From assembly GCA_902806085.1 (NCBI GenBank), contig CADCVH010000022.1:57151-121150 (forward strand): a stretch of DNA of 64,000 nt, given 5' to 3'. Under the pieces are notes generated by a model that saw only the letters and a program-made list of their open reading frames with translations, had not been told where the DNA came from and searched no databases. Positions 1 through 9,397 of this stretch are shown here, piece by piece; position 1 is the first letter of the stretch, and every line of letters starts with the position of its first letter. The translations under genes and the position numbers were made by a program. This DNA comes from an uncultured Rubrobacteraceae bacterium. Lineage in GTDB: Bacteria; Actinomycetota; Rubrobacteria; Rubrobacterales; Rubrobacteraceae.

Positions 1-1
1 A

Positions 2-565
2 GGCGAGCCGAGGATGCTTGCGGTGGATTTCGGCTTCAGGGCGGAGCTCGACCCGGCCTCCCGGCTCTTCGACCCGAAGCTTGGCGGCGGGGCGATGCTC
101 GACGTGGGCGTCTACTGCGTCTCCCTCGCCTCGATGGTGCTCGGCGCGCCGGTTCGGGGAACGGGACACGCGCACCTCGGGGGGACCGGGGTGGACGAGC
201 AGTTCGTCGCCGCGCTGGAGCACCAGGGCGGGCGGCTCTCCGCCATCACCGCCGGCACCCGCACCGCCACTCCGCAGGAGGCGACCGTTCTCTGTACGGA
301 GGGGTACGCGAGGATACACAGCCCCTGGTGGAGGCCCGAGGCGATGACGATCTCCAGGCCCGGCCAGGAGGACGAGGTCGTGAGAGAGCCTACGGAAGAG
401 AACGGCTTCCGGTATGAGGCCGCCGAGGTGATGCGGTGCCTGAGGGCGGGGGAGATGGAGAGCGCCATCATGCCGCTCGACGAGACGGTCTCGGTGCTGG
501 AGACGGTGGACGAGATCCGGAAGGCCTGGGGCCTTCGGTATCCTGGCGAGGACACCGCGTGGTGA
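2..565 (+). CDS. Gfo/Idh/MocA-family oxidoreductase, C-terminal part (5' end outside window)
   Basis: The reading frame is open from base 2, before the first ATG at base 14, so this is the 3' part of a gene that starts upstream of the window. The visible 187 or so residues are the C-terminal substrate-binding domain of an NAD(P)-dependent sugar or diol oxidoreductase. The stretch GGGAMLDVGVYCVSLASMVL is typical of the dihydrodiol/xylose dehydrogenase-like branch, where it follows the Rossmann domain and helps form the active site. The Rossmann fold and EKP motif are not in view. It is the first of five family members in the first 8 kb. The substrate cannot be told from the sequence. Family assignment is firm; the specific reaction is unknown. 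Confidence 0.8.
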   Translation, partial: GEPRMLAVDFGFRAELDPASRLFDPKLGGGAMLDVGVYCVSLASMVLGAPVRGTGHAHLGGTGVDEQFVAALEHQGGRLSAITAGTRTATPQEATVLCTEGYARIHSPWWRPEAMTISRPGQEDEVVREPTEENGFRYEAAEVMRCLRAGEMESAIMPLDETVSVLETVDEIRKAWGLRYPGEDTAW

Positions 566-706
566 TCCACGGTCGGGCGCCCGGGGCCGGGAAGCCGGTC
601 GCCTGGTCCGGGGTACGGCCGTGAGCCGCTCGGCCGGGAAGGGGTTGGCCTCCGCCCTACGGAACGAAGTCTTCGGGCGGCTTCGCGGGCTGGGCGTGCG
701 CCGAGG

Positions 707-1777
707 ATGGTGGCGGGCATCCTGCGCGTAGTGCAGGCAGGGCTCGGGATCCGGGGCCGGAGTTGGGCCGGCGGGCTCCGCGACGCCCCGAACGTCGAGC
801 TCGTCGCCGTCGCCGACCCGGACCCGGGGGCCAGGGAGGCCGTCGCCGGAACGCCGGGCTACGGGTCCTTGAAGGAGGCGCTCGCGGGAGCGGCGTGCGA
901 CGCGGTCCTCGTCGCGACCCCGCCCGGCACGCACCACGCGGTCGCGAAGGCCGCGCTGGGGGCCGGCCGGCACGTCCTCATCGAGAAACCGCTCGCGACG
1001 GACCTCGCCGAGGCCCTCGACCTGGTCCGGGCGGCCGAGGGGGCCGGGCGCTTCCTGTTGGTAAGCCAGAACTACCGTTACAACGGGCCGTTTCGCGCGG
1101 TGCAGCGGGCCGCGGCGGAGGGCGGGATCGGGGACCTCGTCTCCCTGGAGATAAGCTGCCGGCGCGACACGCGGGCGCTCTTCGGGACGGGGGACTCCCG
1201 GTACTCGATGCGCCACCCTTACGTGCTGGACATGTCAATCCACCACTTCGACCTGATCCGGGCCGCCACCGGGCGAGACGTCCTCCGCGTCCACGCCCGC
1301 GGCCGGCGCGTCCCGGACAGCCCGTTCGCCCACCAGCCCGCCGTCTCGGCGCTGGTGGACCTGGAAGGCGGCGTCCCGGTCCTCTACGAGGGCGACTGGG
1401 CGACCCGCGGGCCCGAGACGGGCTGGAACGGGGAATGGGAGGTCGTGGGCGAGGAGGGGCGCCTGGGGTGGCGCGGGGACGAGGCCGACCGCGCCGTTGG
1501 CGAGGTCCTGCTGGAGCGGTGGGGCCAGGCGCCACGGTTGGTCGAGCAGCCCGAACTGGAGTTCACGGAGCGGGCGGCGACGCTGCGGGCGCTGCGGGCG
1601 CTGCGGGCAACGGTGGAGACCGGAGAGGCGCCCGAGACCGCCGCGGCGGACAACGCGAGGAGTCTCGCGGTCGTGCCGGGTTGTTTACGGTCCGTGGAGA
1701 GCGGAAAGCCGCGGACGTCGGGGGGATGCTCGCCGCGGCGCGTCAAGAAGCGAGCCCGGCGGGGCGTTAAGCTGTGA
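707..1777 (+). CDS. Gfo/Idh/MocA-family NAD(P)-dependent oxidoreductase
   Basis: This 356-residue protein has an N-terminal Rossmann domain with the glycine-rich turn AGLGIRG near residues 11-17 and the family EKP motif at 93-95, where Lys is the usual catalytic residue. A C-terminal alpha/beta domain follows, with [10 protein letters not shown] as the active-site helix. Members oxidise or reduce a sugar or cyclitol hydroxyl using NAD(P). The start is uncertain: ATG 707 has a GAGG directly against it, and an in-frame GTG lies 12 bases upstream. The last 35 residues are basic and look like a non-conserved tail. A 141-base gap separates it from the preceding relative, and the isomerase-type gene follows closely, so co-transcription is likely. 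The substrate is unknown. Confidence 0.85.
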   Translation: MVAGILRVVQAGLGIRGRSWAGGLRDAPNVELVAVADPDPGAREAVAGTPGYGSLKEALAGAACDAVLVATPPGTHHAVAKAALGAGRHVLIEKPLATDLAEALDLVRAAEGAGRFLLVSQNYRYNGPFRAVQRAAAEGGIGDLVSLEISCRRDTRALFGTGDSRYSMRHPYVLDMSIHHFDLIRAATGRDVLRVHARGRRVPDSPFAHQPAVSALVDLEGGVPVLYEGDWATRGPETGWNGEWEVVGEEGRLGWRGDEADRAVGEVLLERWGQAPRLVEQPELEFTERAATLRALRALRATVETGEAPETAAADNARSLAVVPGCLRSVESGKPRTSGGCSPRRVKKRARRGVKL

Positions 1778-1833
1778 GGGATGGTCGCGGTCTCGCGGCC
1801 CGCGCGAGGATACGAGATGGAGGAGGGCGTGCT

Positions 1834-2835
1834 TTGGCAAGACCGGTAACGCTGTTCACGGGGCAATGGGCGGATTTGCCGCTCGAAGAACTCGCGCGAA
1901 AATGCGGCGAGTGGGGCTTCGATGGGCTCGAGCTCGCCTGCTGGGGGGACCACTTCGACGTCGACCGGGCGCTCTCCGAGAGCGGATACGTCGAGGGGAG
2001 GTGGGAGATCCTGCGCCGGAACAACCTGAACTGCTGGGCCATAAGCAACCACCTCGTCGGCCAGGCCGTCTGCGACCCCATAGACGCCCGCCACCAGGCC
2101 ACCGTCCCGCCCGACGTCTGGGGCGACGGGGACCCCGAGGGCGTCCGCGGGCGCGCCGCCGAGAAGATAAAGGACACGGCAAGGGCCGCCGCGAAGTTCG
2201 GGGTTACGCAGGTCAACGGTTTCACGGGGTCTTCGATCTGGGCCAAGCTCTACTCGTTCCCGCCCAACGACTTCGCCGACATAGAGCGCGGTTACGAGGA
2301 CTTCGCCGAACGGTGGAACCCCATAATCGACGTCTTTGATCGGGAGGGCGTCGGGTGGGGCCTTGAGGTCCACCCGACGGAGATAGCCTACGACTTCGTG
2401 ACGACGCGCCGGGCGCTTGAGGCTATCGGGTACCGGGAAGGCTTTGGCATCAACTTCGACCCCAGCCACTTCGCCCACCAGTTCCTCGACTCGTCGCGGT
2501 TTATCGAGGAGTTTGCCGACAGGATCTACCACTTCCACGTCAAGGACTCCCGCAAGGCGCTCGACGGGCGGCGCTCCATACTCGCCTCGCACCTGGAGTT
2601 CGGGGAGGCCGAGCGCGGGTGGGACTTCGTCTCGCCGGGCCACGGCGACGTGGACTTCGAGTCCGTGGTCCGGGCGCTCAACCGCACGGGCTACGACGGC
2701 CCCCTCTCCATCGAGTGGGAGGACTCCGGCATGGACCGCGACTGGGGCGCCCCCGAGGCCCTCGCGTTTACCCGCCGCATAGACTTCGCGCCTTCCACCG
2801 TGGCCTTCGACGCCGCGTTCGCGAGGGAGGAGTAG
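1834..2835 (+). CDS. sugar phosphate isomerase/epimerase-type TIM-barrel protein
   Basis: This 333-residue AP-endonuclease-2-type (beta/alpha)8 barrel belongs to the family of sugar isomerases, epimerases and IolE/IolI-like enzymes. Visible features are [17 protein letters not shown] near the N-terminus, [13 protein letters not shown] in mid-protein (Glu metal ligand), [10 protein letters not shown] (Asp and His ligands), FHVKDSRK and a late SIEWED Glu. This is the usual divalent-metal ligand set. I chose TTG 1834 because GGAGGAGGG ends about seven bases before it and the homologous barrel begins there; an ATG 60 bases upstream would add a low-complexity Arg/Gly tail. Its stop shares one base with the next gene's GTG start, implying translational coupling to that oxidoreductase. 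The substrate is unknown; a keto-sugar lyase or epimerase role is inference from neighbours. Confidence 0.85.
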   Translation: MARPVTLFTGQWADLPLEELARKCGEWGFDGLELACWGDHFDVDRALSESGYVEGRWEILRRNNLNCWAISNHLVGQAVCDPIDARHQATVPPDVWGDGDPEGVRGRAAEKIKDTARAAAKFGVTQVNGFTGSSIWAKLYSFPPNDFADIERGYEDFAERWNPIIDVFDREGVGWGLEVHPTEIAYDFVTTRRALEAIGYREGFGINFDPSHFAHQFLDSSRFIEEFADRIYHFHVKDSRKALDGRRSILASHLEFGEAERGWDFVSPGHGDVDFESVVRALNRTGYDGPLSIEWEDSGMDRDWGAPEALAFTRRIDFAPSTVAFDAAFAREE

Positions 2836-4001
2836 TGGCGGAGATCGGGGTGGGCCTCGTCGGCTACAAGTTCATGGGCCGCGCCCACTCGAACGCCTAC
2901 CGCCAGCTTCCCCGCTTCTTCGACGTGGACCCCGCGCCGAGGATGGTGGCGATAGCCGGCCGGGACGAGGCGGGCGTCAAGGAGGCCGCCGGCACCTTGG
3001 GCTGGGAATCGTACGAGACGGACTACCGCCGCCTCATAGCGCGGGACGACGTGGGCCTCGTGGACGTGGTGACGCCCGGGAACACGCACCGCGAGATCGT
3101 GCTGGCAGCACTCGAGGCCGGCAAGCACGTCCTCTGCGAGAAGCCGCTCGCCAACACGCTCGCCGAGGCGAAGGATATGGTGGCGGCCGCCAGGGACGCC
3201 GGGACCGTCAACATGGTCTCCTTCAACTACCGCCGCGCGCCGGCGGTGCAGCTCGCGAAGAGGCTCATCGAGGAGGGGCGGCTCGGGACGATCCGCCACT
3301 GGCGGGCGACGTACCTGCAGGACTTCATCATGGACCCCCAGTTCCCCCTGATCTGGCGCCTCAAGAAAGAGCTCGCAGGATCTGGCGCCCTGGGCGACAT
3401 CGGGGCGCACATCGTCGACCTCTCGCAGTTCCTCGTCGGCGGCATCTCCGAGGTCGTCGGGATGACGGAGACGTTCGTCAAGGAGCGCCCGCTGGAGGAG
3501 GCGGGCGCGGGCGGCGGGCTCTCCGCCAGCGGGGGCGCCGAGACGGGCGAGGTGACGGTGGACGACGCGGTGGCGTTCCTCGCGCGCTTCCAGAACGGGG
3601 CGATGGGGACCTTCGAGGCGACGCGTTTCGCGGCGGGGCGGCGCAACAAGAACGCCTTCGAGATCAACGGCTCGAAGGGGAGCGTCGCCTTCAACCTCGA
3701 ACGGATGAACGAGCTCGAGGTGTTCTTCGTGGACGACGAGGCGGACGTGCAGGGCTTCCGGACGGTCAACGTGACGGAGCCGGAGCACCCCTTCGCCGGG
3801 GCGTGGTGGCCGCCGGGGCACATCATCGGTTACGAGCACACGTTCGTGCACACCATGAAGGACCTGATGGACGGCATAAGGACCGGAGAGAGCCCGGCGC
3901 CGACCTTCGAGGACGCCTACCGCGACCAGGCGGTCCTCGACGCCGTGGAGCGAAGCGCTGAGGGCGGCGGATGGACGAGACCGGAATACGGGGGGATCTA
4001 G
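2835..4001 (+). CDS. Gfo/Idh/MocA-family oxidoreductase
   Basis: This 388-residue oxidoreductase starts at GTG 2835, which overlaps the preceding stop (TAGTG). That start places the Rossmann motif GVGLVGYKFMGRAHSNAY at residues 5-22, as in homologues. The catalytic motif CEKPLAN lies near residue 100, and GDIGAHIVDLSQF is the substrate-pocket helix. Length and domain order are normal for the family. The open frame continues upstream of the GTG, but that part is out of register with any conserved sequence. It is coupled to the TIM-barrel gene before it and followed directly by a ThuA-like gene. This trio of dehydrogenase, isomerase and ThuA recurs in sugar and keto-glycoside clusters. The substrate is not determined. 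Confidence 0.88.
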   Translation: MAEIGVGLVGYKFMGRAHSNAYRQLPRFFDVDPAPRMVAIAGRDEAGVKEAAGTLGWESYETDYRRLIARDDVGLVDVVTPGNTHREIVLAALEAGKHVLCEKPLANTLAEAKDMVAAARDAGTVNMVSFNYRRAPAVQLAKRLIEEGRLGTIRHWRATYLQDFIMDPQFPLIWRLKKELAGSGALGDIGAHIVDLSQFLVGGISEVVGMTETFVKERPLEEAGAGGGLSASGGAETGEVTVDDAVAFLARFQNGAMGTFEATRFAAGRRNKNAFEINGSKGSVAFNLERMNELEVFFVDDEADVQGFRTVNVTEPEHPFAGAWWPPGHIIGYEHTFVHTMKDLMDGIRTGESPAPTFEDAYRDQAVLDAVERSAEGGGWTRPEYGGI

Positions 4002-4013
4002 TTGGAGGGCAAT

Positions 4014-4721
4014 TTGCGCGTCACGATCTGGAACGAGTTCAGGCACGAGAGGAACGATGAGGAGGTCGCGAAGATCTACCCGGAGGGCCTGCACGGGGCC
4101 CTCGCCAACGCCCTTAGAGGGAGCGGCTTCGACGTGAGAACGGCAACCCTCGACGAGCCCGAGCACGGGCTGACGGGGGAGGTCCTCGGTTCGACGGACG
4201 TGCTCTTGTGGTGGGGCCACATCGCCCACGACGAGGTCTCCGACGAGGTGGTGGACCGGGTACACGAGCGGGTCATGGGGGGGATGGGCCTGATCGTGCT
4301 CCACTCCGGGCACTTCTCCAAGATCTTCAAGCGGCTCATGGGCACCACCTGCGACCTGAAGTGGCGCCACGACGACACGGAGCGCCTGTGGGTGGTCGCC
4401 CCCGGCCACCCCATAGCCGAGGGCATCGGCGAGTATATAGAGCTCGAAGAGGAGATGTACGGGGAGCACTTCGACGTGCCCGAGCCCGACGAGCTGGTCT
4501 TCGTGAGCTGGTTCGGCGGGGGGGAGGTCTTCAGGAGCGGGCTCTGCTACCGGCGCGGCTCCGGCCGGGTCTTCTACTTCCGCCCGGGCCACGAGGAGAA
4601 CCCCTCGTACCACAACCCGGACGTGCTGCGCGTCATAGAGAACGCCGTGCGCTGGGCCGCCCCGACCCCGGGGGCCGTTCCCGTCTACGGCAACGCGGAG
4701 CCGCTGGAAAAGAGGTTCTAG
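4014..4721 (+). CDS. ThuA-like domain protein (trehalose-utilisation family)
   Basis: This protein of about 235 residues has the class-I glutamine-amidotransferase-like ThuA fold. It opens with [12 protein letters not shown], the hallmark N-terminus of the bacterial ThuA branch, and includes [26 protein letters not shown] and a terminal [12 protein letters not shown]. Family members occur in trehalose and other sugar operons; the activity of most is unproven. TTG 4014 is preferred because GGAGGG (4004-4009) sits about five bases before it. The TTG at 4002, directly after the previous stop, would place the ribosome site inside the gene. It follows the oxidoreductase gene with essentially no gap. 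A second, more divergent ThuA protein lies at 5936-6580. Confidence 0.88.
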   Translation: MRVTIWNEFRHERNDEEVAKIYPEGLHGALANALRGSGFDVRTATLDEPEHGLTGEVLGSTDVLLWWGHIAHDEVSDEVVDRVHERVMGGMGLIVLHSGHFSKIFKRLMGTTCDLKWRHDDTERLWVVAPGHPIAEGIGEYIELEEEMYGEHFDVPEPDELVFVSWFGGGEVFRSGLCYRRGSGRVFYFRPGHEENPSYHNPDVLRVIENAVRWAAPTPGAVPVYGNAEPLEKRF

Positions 4722-4807
4722 GTTCAAGGTCGCCCGCTTCGCGGGCTTCGGGGTCCGAGGGGTGGGAAGTCGAGACCCCGTCCCGATGGGCACCCCTAGA
4801 ACCTAGA
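4717..4807. repeat. intergenic inverted repeat with inner GC hairpin
   Basis: The end of the ThuA gene and the following gap contain TCTAGGTT (4717-4724) facing AACCTAGA (4800-4807). Between the arms is a tight GC hairpin, GCCCGC-TTC-GCGGGC. There is no T-run, so a classical Rho-independent terminator is not supported. It may be a mobile-type extragenic repeat or an mRNA-processing hairpin between two members of the same operon. The arms are only 8 bases, so the outer pairing could be chance. Confidence 0.4.
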
Positions 4808-4829
4808 GCCTAAAGACAGGGAGGATCGT

Positions 4830-5939
4830 TTGCAGAACTTGGATTCGAAGACTTTGCGCGTCGGGGTTGTCGGCCTCGGCTACGCGGGCGAGCAGCACCT
4901 GAAGAACTTCGTGCGAGTGCCGAACGTGGAGGCGGTGGCGCTTGCGGGGCTGGAGGAGGGGCGGCTGCGGGAGCTCGGCGGGCGTTACGGGGTGCGGAAC
5001 CTCTACAGGAGTTGGGAGGAGCTCGTCGCCCGCGACGATTTGGACGCGGTGAGCATCGGGGCGCCGAACCACCTGCACGCGCCCATAGCCATCGCTGCGC
5101 TGAAGGGCGGCAAGCACGTCCTCTGCGAGAAGCCGCTGGCGCGGACCGGGGCCGAGGCGGAGGGGATCGTGCGGGCGGCAAAGGAGGCCGACAGGGCGGT
5201 CCACATAGCCTTCACGCAGCGCGAGCGGGGGGACGTGCAGGCGCTCAAGCGGCACGTCGAGGAGGGGAACCTGGGCAGGATCTACCACGCCAAGGCGACC
5301 TGGATGCGCCGCAACGGCATCCCCGGGATGGGCGGCTGGTTCACCAGCAAGGAGATGGCCGGCGGCGGCCCGCTCATAGACCTCGGGGTGCACATGATCG
5401 ACATGGCCCTCTACCTGATGGACGAGCCCGAGGTCGAAACCGTGAGCTGCGCCACCTACGCCGAGCTCGGCCCGCGAGGGCGCGGCGGCCGGACGGACTT
5501 CGGGCTCATGCAGGGCGACAGCCCCTACGAGGTCGAGGACCTCGCCACCGCGTTTATCCGCCTGGCCGGCGGCGCCACGCTCAACCTGGAGGCCGGCTGG
5601 GCCGTCTACCGCGAGTCCAGCGACGACTTCGGCGTGACCCTCTACGGCACCGACGGCGGCGCGGAGATGAAGGTCAAGAACTACGGCACCCGCGACACCG
5701 TCCGCATCTACACCGACGTGGCGGGCGTCCCCGCCGTGGTCACGCCGGAGATAGAGCCGCGCGAGGGGCACCTGGCCGTGGTCCGGCGCTTCGTCGAGAC
5801 CATCCGCAGCGGCGACTGGGCCGGGCAGTTCGGGGAGGACGGCCTGCGCCGCGCCCGCATCATAGACGCCTGCTACGCCTCCGCGCTCGAGAACCGCGAG
5901 GTCTCCCTGACGGACGTCGCCGGCAGAGAAGCCGTGTGA
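4830..5939 (+). CDS. Gfo/Idh/MocA-family oxidoreductase
   Basis: This 369-residue oxidoreductase has the Rossmann turn VVGLGYAG at residues 13-20 and CEKPLAR with EKP at 100-102. The pocket helix [20 protein letters not shown] carries the conserved His. TTG 4830 is supported by GGGAGG at 4819-4824, five bases upstream. Its 3' end overlaps the next gene by four bases (GTGA), so it is translationally coupled to the second ThuA-like protein. Length and motif order are normal. The substrate is unknown; membership in the clustered sugar-oxidation set is the main clue. Confidence 0.88.
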   Translation: MQNLDSKTLRVGVVGLGYAGEQHLKNFVRVPNVEAVALAGLEEGRLRELGGRYGVRNLYRSWEELVARDDLDAVSIGAPNHLHAPIAIAALKGGKHVLCEKPLARTGAEAEGIVRAAKEADRAVHIAFTQRERGDVQALKRHVEEGNLGRIYHAKATWMRRNGIPGMGGWFTSKEMAGGGPLIDLGVHMIDMALYLMDEPEVETVSCATYAELGPRGRGGRTDFGLMQGDSPYEVEDLATAFIRLAGGATLNLEAGWAVYRESSDDFGVTLYGTDGGAEMKVKNYGTRDTVRIYTDVAGVPAVVTPEIEPREGHLAVVRRFVETIRSGDWAGQFGEDGLRRARIIDACYASALENREVSLTDVAGREAV

Positions 5940-6580
5940 AAAGGGCGCTCTTTGTCTGCGGCGGCTGGGAGGGACACGAGCCAGAGAAGTGCGCGCGCAT
6001 CTTCACGCCCTTCCTGGAAGACAACGGCTACGGGGCCGAGATCTCGACGACCCTCGACTCTTACCTGGACGAGGAGAAGATGCGCGCCCTCGACCTGATA
6101 ATCCCGATCTGGACGATGGGCACCATCACCGAGGAGCAGGAGGCCGGCCTCATCGGCGCCGTCGAGGGCGGCGTCGGCCTCGCCGGCTGGCACGGCGGCA
6201 TGGCCGACTCGTTCCGCGAGAGCATCAACTACCAGTTCATGGTCGGCGGCCAGTGGGTGGCCCACCCCGGCAACATCATCGACTACGAGGTAAACGTCGT
6301 AGGCAACGACGACCCCATAACCGCGGGCCTGCAGGACTTCAAGATGCACTCCGAGCAGTACTACATGCACGTGGACCCGTCCAACGAGGTCCTGGCGACC
6401 ACGACCTTCTCCGGCGAGCACGTCCCCTGGATAGAGGGGGCCGTGATCCCGGTCGTCTGGAAACGCCGGTGGGGCAGAGGCCGCGTCTTCTACTCCTCCC
6501 TCGGCCACGTGGCAAAGGACTTCGACGTGCCGGAGGCCAAGACGCTGGTCGAGCGCGGGATGCTGTGGGCGAGCAAGTAA
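5936..6580 (+). CDS. ThuA-like domain protein
   Basis: This 214-residue ThuA-fold protein is distinct in sequence from the one at 4014. It begins [19 protein letters not shown] and carries [14 protein letters not shown], the equivalent of the ThuA HxG segment, plus [15 protein letters not shown] near the C-terminus. GTG 5936 overlaps the preceding stop by four bases and starts the protein at the first conserved strand. The pairing of a ThuA gene directly behind a Gfo/Idh/MocA gene occurs twice in this cluster, which suggests that the two proteins act on the same or successive intermediates. The biochemical role of this branch is not established. Confidence 0.85.
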   Translation: MKRALFVCGGWEGHEPEKCARIFTPFLEDNGYGAEISTTLDSYLDEEKMRALDLIIPIWTMGTITEEQEAGLIGAVEGGVGLAGWHGGMADSFRESINYQFMVGGQWVAHPGNIIDYEVNVVGNDDPITAGLQDFKMHSEQYYMHVDPSNEVLATTTFSGEHVPWIEGAVIPVVWKRRWGRGRVFYSSLGHVAKDFDVPEAKTLVERGMLWASK

Positions 6581-6587
6581 TAAGCCT

Positions 6588-6680
6588 GTCAGCCGGTCAG
6601 TACGCTCCGGCCTTCGGCCCTCGTTCTCAGCTAGTCAGCAAAAAGGAAAAGCTGACGGGCTGAGATGCTGACCGGCTGAC
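6588..6680. repeat. nested inverted repeat
   Basis: A perfect 13-base inverted repeat, GTCAGCCGGTCAG (6588-6600) and CTGACCGGCTGAC (6668-6680), encloses a second imperfect pair built from the same words: CTCAG-CTA-GTCAGC (6626-6639) and GCTGAC-GGG-CTGAG (6651-6664). The inner loop is A-rich. The whole element fills the gap before the next oxidoreductase gene and ends about ten bases before its GGAGG site. It could be an extragenic palindromic element or a processing or attenuation structure. There is no clear T-run after the outer stem. Confidence 0.6.
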
Positions 6681-6702
6681 AAGCTAAAAAGGAGGTAGCG
6701 TC

Positions 6703-7818
6703 ATCGAAAACACGCCGACCAAAATCGGGGTCATGGGGGCGGGGAAGATCAGCGGTATTTACCTGGAGAACGGGGCGATCTTCGACGACGTGGAGATCGT
6801 GGCCTGCGCGGACCTGCTGGTGGAGCGGGCGGAGGAGCAGGCGCGGGCCTACGGGGTGCCGAAGGCGTGTAGCCCGGAGGAACTGTTGGCGGACCCTGGG
6901 GTCGAGATCATTCTCAACCTCACCGTCCCGGCGGTACACGCGGAGGTCTCGCTGGCGGCGCTCGAGGCCGGCAAGCACGTCTACACGGAGAAGCCGCTAG
7001 CCGTGAACCGCGAGGACGGGCGGCGACTGCTCGAGACGGCGGCGGAGAGGGGTCTCCTTGTCGGCTGCGCCCCGGACACCTTTCTCGGCGGGGGCCTTCA
7101 GACCTGCCGCAAGGTGATGGACGAGGGCATCATCGGCGAGCCGGTCGCCGCCACGGCCGTCATGATGACCCACGGCCCCGAGGACTGGCACCCCAACCCG
7201 GACTTTTTCTACCAGCCGGGCGCCGGCCCGATGTTCGACATGGGCCCCTACTACCTGACGGCCCTCGCGACGCTCCTTGGCCCCGTGCGGCGCGTCACCG
7301 GCTCCGCCAGGGTCACCTTCCCGGAGCGTCAGGTCACGAGCGAGCCGCTCGCCGGGACGACGATCACGGTCAACACCCCGACCCACGTCGCCGGCGTGAT
7401 GGACTTCGAGGGGGGCGCCGTGGGGACGCTCGTCACCAGCTTCGACGTCTGGTCCGAGGAACATTCCCGCATAGACATCTACGGCACCGGGGGCACCTTG
7501 AGCGTCCCGGACCCGAACACCTTCGGCGGCCCGGTGCGCGTCTGGCGCTCCGGCGAGGACGCCTGGACGGACGTGCCTTTGACCCACCCGTACACCGGGA
7601 ACAGCCGCGGCCTCGGCCTCGCGGACATGGCCCAGGCCCTTCGGTCCGGCAGGGAGCACCGCGCGAGCGGCGAGCTCGGCGGGCACGTCCTGGACGTCAT
7701 CCACGCCTTTCTGGATTCTTCCGAGGGCGGCCGTCACGTCGAGGTTACGAGCAGCTTCGGGCGCCCGGAGCCGCTGCCGGCGGGATCGCCCGCCGGCCTC
7801 TTCGGGGGCGGCGCATGA
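6703..7818 (+). CDS. Gfo/Idh/MocA-family oxidoreductase (probable non-canonical ATC start)
   Basis: This oxidoreductase of about 371 residues has Rossmann sequence [19 protein letters not shown] with EKP near 96-98, and [11 protein letters not shown] as the pocket helix. The first conventional start is ATG 6733, but that begins inside the first Rossmann strand. GGAGG (6691-6695) sits seven bases before an in-frame ATC at 6703. Between the upstream in-frame stop at 6685 and ATG 6733 there is no ATG, GTG or TTG, so ATC initiation, or a sequencing error in that codon, is the likely explanation. The gene ends in an ATGA overlap with the next TIM-barrel gene. If ATG 6733 were used, the protein would be ten residues shorter. 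Confidence 0.83.
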   Translation: MENTPTKIGVMGAGKISGIYLENGAIFDDVEIVACADLLVERAEEQARAYGVPKACSPEELLADPGVEIILNLTVPAVHAEVSLAALEAGKHVYTEKPLAVNREDGRRLLETAAERGLLVGCAPDTFLGGGLQTCRKVMDEGIIGEPVAATAVMMTHGPEDWHPNPDFFYQPGAGPMFDMGPYYLTALATLLGPVRRVTGSARVTFPERQVTSEPLAGTTITVNTPTHVAGVMDFEGGAVGTLVTSFDVWSEEHSRIDIYGTGGTLSVPDPNTFGGPVRVWRSGEDAWTDVPLTHPYTGNSRGLGLADMAQALRSGREHRASGELGGHVLDVIHAFLDSSEGGRHVEVTSSFGRPEPLPAGSPAGLFGGGA

Positions 7819-8570
7819 GGGCCGACCAGATCTCGCTCCAGCTCTACACCGTGCGCGAGCACACCGCCACCGACATGCCGGGCACCCTACTCCGCCTGGC
7901 TGAGATCGGCTACACCGCCGTCGAGACCGCCGGCTTCGGCGGCCTCGCCCCCCGGGAGCTACGCCGCGTTTTGGACGACCTCGGCCTGCGCGCCTCCGGC
8001 GCCCACGTCCCCCTCGACACGTGGGAATCGGACCCAGGCTCCGTCGTGGCGGACATGCACGCCATCGGCTCGTCCCACGCCGTCATCCCGATGACCCCGC
8101 CGGGGCGCCGCGGCGACGAGGATTCGGTCGCCCGCCTCGCCGAAAACTTCAACCGTTGGGGCGGTATCTGCCGCGCGGAAGGCCTGACGTTCTCCTACCA
8201 CAACCACGACTTCGAGTTCGCCCGCCTCGGCGACACGACGATGTGGGAGGTGCTCGTCCGGGAGACCGACCCGGACCTCGTCCACCTGGAGCTCGACCTG
8301 TACTGGATCAAGTACGGCGGCGCCGACCCTGAGACCGTCCTGCGCGACGTTGGCGGCCGCGTCTCCCTCGTCCACCTCAAGGACATGGCCCCGGACGAGA
8401 CGCTCTCGGACCTACCCGTCGGCGAGGGCACCATGCCCTGGACGGACCTCCTGAACGCCGCCGGCGAGGTGGGGGCCGAATGGTACGTAGTCGAGCAAGA
8501 CAACCCGCGAGACGCGATGGAGGACGTCGAGACGAGCCTCAGGAAGCTCCAAGAATTGGCGGATGGCTAG
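7815..8570 (+). CDS. sugar phosphate isomerase/epimerase-type TIM-barrel protein
   Basis: This 251-residue AP-endonuclease-2-type barrel is shorter than the one at 1834. Motifs are [11 protein letters not shown] at the N-terminus, SYHNHDFEF mid-protein (typical of the family; His and Glu), [21 protein letters not shown] and a final VVEQDNP Glu. The ATG overlaps the previous stop by four bases, so it is coupled to the oxidoreductase. The SYHNH/LDLYW signature fits a large group of sugar isomerase/epimerase proteins commonly paired with Gfo/Idh/MocA enzymes. It is the last gene of the directional set; the next gene is convergent. The substrate is unknown. Confidence 0.88.
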   Translation: MRADQISLQLYTVREHTATDMPGTLLRLAEIGYTAVETAGFGGLAPRELRRVLDDLGLRASGAHVPLDTWESDPGSVVADMHAIGSSHAVIPMTPPGRRGDEDSVARLAENFNRWGGICRAEGLTFSYHNHDFEFARLGDTTMWEVLVRETDPDLVHLELDLYWIKYGGADPETVLRDVGGRVSLVHLKDMAPDETLSDLPVGEGTMPWTDLLNAAGEVGAEWYVVEQDNPRDAMEDVETSLRKLQELADG

Positions 8571-8657
8571 AGAGCGGTAAGCTCTTTCGGGCATGATGTT
8601 TTAAGGCACAGGGTGTTGGGACGGAGGTACGGAACGCGGGCCAGGGTCATCCCCGGG

Positions 8658-8688
8658 CGAAACACCCGACGCGGGGGTGCGGTGTTCG
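8658..8688. terminator. possible hairpin between convergent genes
   Basis: CGAAACACC (8658-8666) faces GGTGTTCG (8681-8688) with one bulged base, and the loop can pair further through CCCG/CGGGG. It lies in the 154-base gap between two convergent genes, where a bidirectional terminator would be expected. There is no T-run on either side, so the call rests on position and pairing only. Confidence 0.35.
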
Positions 8689-8724
8689 GACGACGTCCCC
8701 GCCAGGAGACCCGAGACCTCGAGT

Positions 8725-9318
8725 TTAAGAGCCATCTATCTTCCTGAACTCGCGGTCGCAGAGGCGGTAGACGGCGTAGGCGGTCAGGCTGCCGGTGATG
8801 AGGATGAGGATGGGCACGACAAACGTGAGCGTCGCCATCGCCACGAGGATCAGCAGGCACGAGAGCGTCGTGGGGAGCCTGCCGATGGAGAGCAGCAGCG
8901 CGTTCTTGGGCACCACGGTCCATTTCGTGTCGTAGTGGACCATGACGGGCAAGAGGAACGCGGAGGTGAGGGCGTAGAGGACGGCCGCCAGGACGAGCAG
9001 GGACCTCATGACGACCTGGACGCCGCCGGAGAGCTGGTTGGCGAGGAGAAAGTCCAGGAACAAAGCCCCGCCGAAGAGCGCCCACAGCACGCCCACGACG
9101 AGGCTCTGCCAGAAGTTCTGCCGGAAACGCAGCGCGAACGCCCCGAAGACCCCGGTCTCCCTCCCCCTCGTCCAGTCCCTGACGACGCCGAACATAGCCG
9201 CCGTGGCGGGGAAGACCGTTACCACCGGCAGGCACGCCAGAAGCCAGATCAGGTTCAGAAAAAGGAAGTCGGTGGCGACCTGCGCCCACCTGTAGATCCT
9301 GGTGTCCAGAATGTTCAT
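8725..9318 (-). CDS. DUF624 (YesL-type) integral membrane protein
   Basis: This 197-residue membrane protein has about five hydrophobic segments, near residues 16-38, 72-92, 103-125 and 146-182. The opening ILDTRIYRWAQVATDFLFLNLIW and the late TAYAVYRLCDREFRKI are characteristic of DUF624/YesL. YesL-like genes accompany CUT1 oligosaccharide ABC transporters in many Firmicutes and Actinobacteria; the role is unknown but probably auxiliary to sugar uptake or sensing. It lies 79 bases downstream of the LacI-type gene on the same strand, and the transporter operon runs divergently from that regulator. That context supports a carbohydrate role. Confidence 0.82.
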   Translation of the reverse strand: MNILDTRIYRWAQVATDFLFLNLIWLLACLPVVTVFPATAAMFGVVRDWTRGRETGVFGAFALRFRQNFWQSLVVGVLWALFGGALFLDFLLANQLSGGVQVVMRSLLVLAAVLYALTSAFLLPVMVHYDTKWTVVPKNALLLSIGRLPTTLSCLLILVAMATLTFVVPILILITGSLTAYAVYRLCDREFRKIDGS

Positions 9319-9397
9319 GGACGACCATTATCCCTCACGCGGGCCGTCTCTACAGTTTGCCGCTAATCTTCTCCCGCCCGGGCGTCCGTGCCGGCCA

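Noticed and set aside
707..1777. Inositol 2-dehydrogenase naming for the Gfo/Idh/MocA genes
   Set aside because: No other iol genes are present, and the family is too broad for a substrate call.
2691..4793. A 700-codon open frame on the minus strand opposite the oxidoreductase and ThuA genes
   Set aside because: It is antisense to clearly conserved genes, has no recognisable motif and follows from high GC content suppressing stops.
8571..8724. Regulatory or small RNA gene between convergent genes
   Set aside because: Only an imperfect hairpin is seen and no promoter; kept as a weak terminator.
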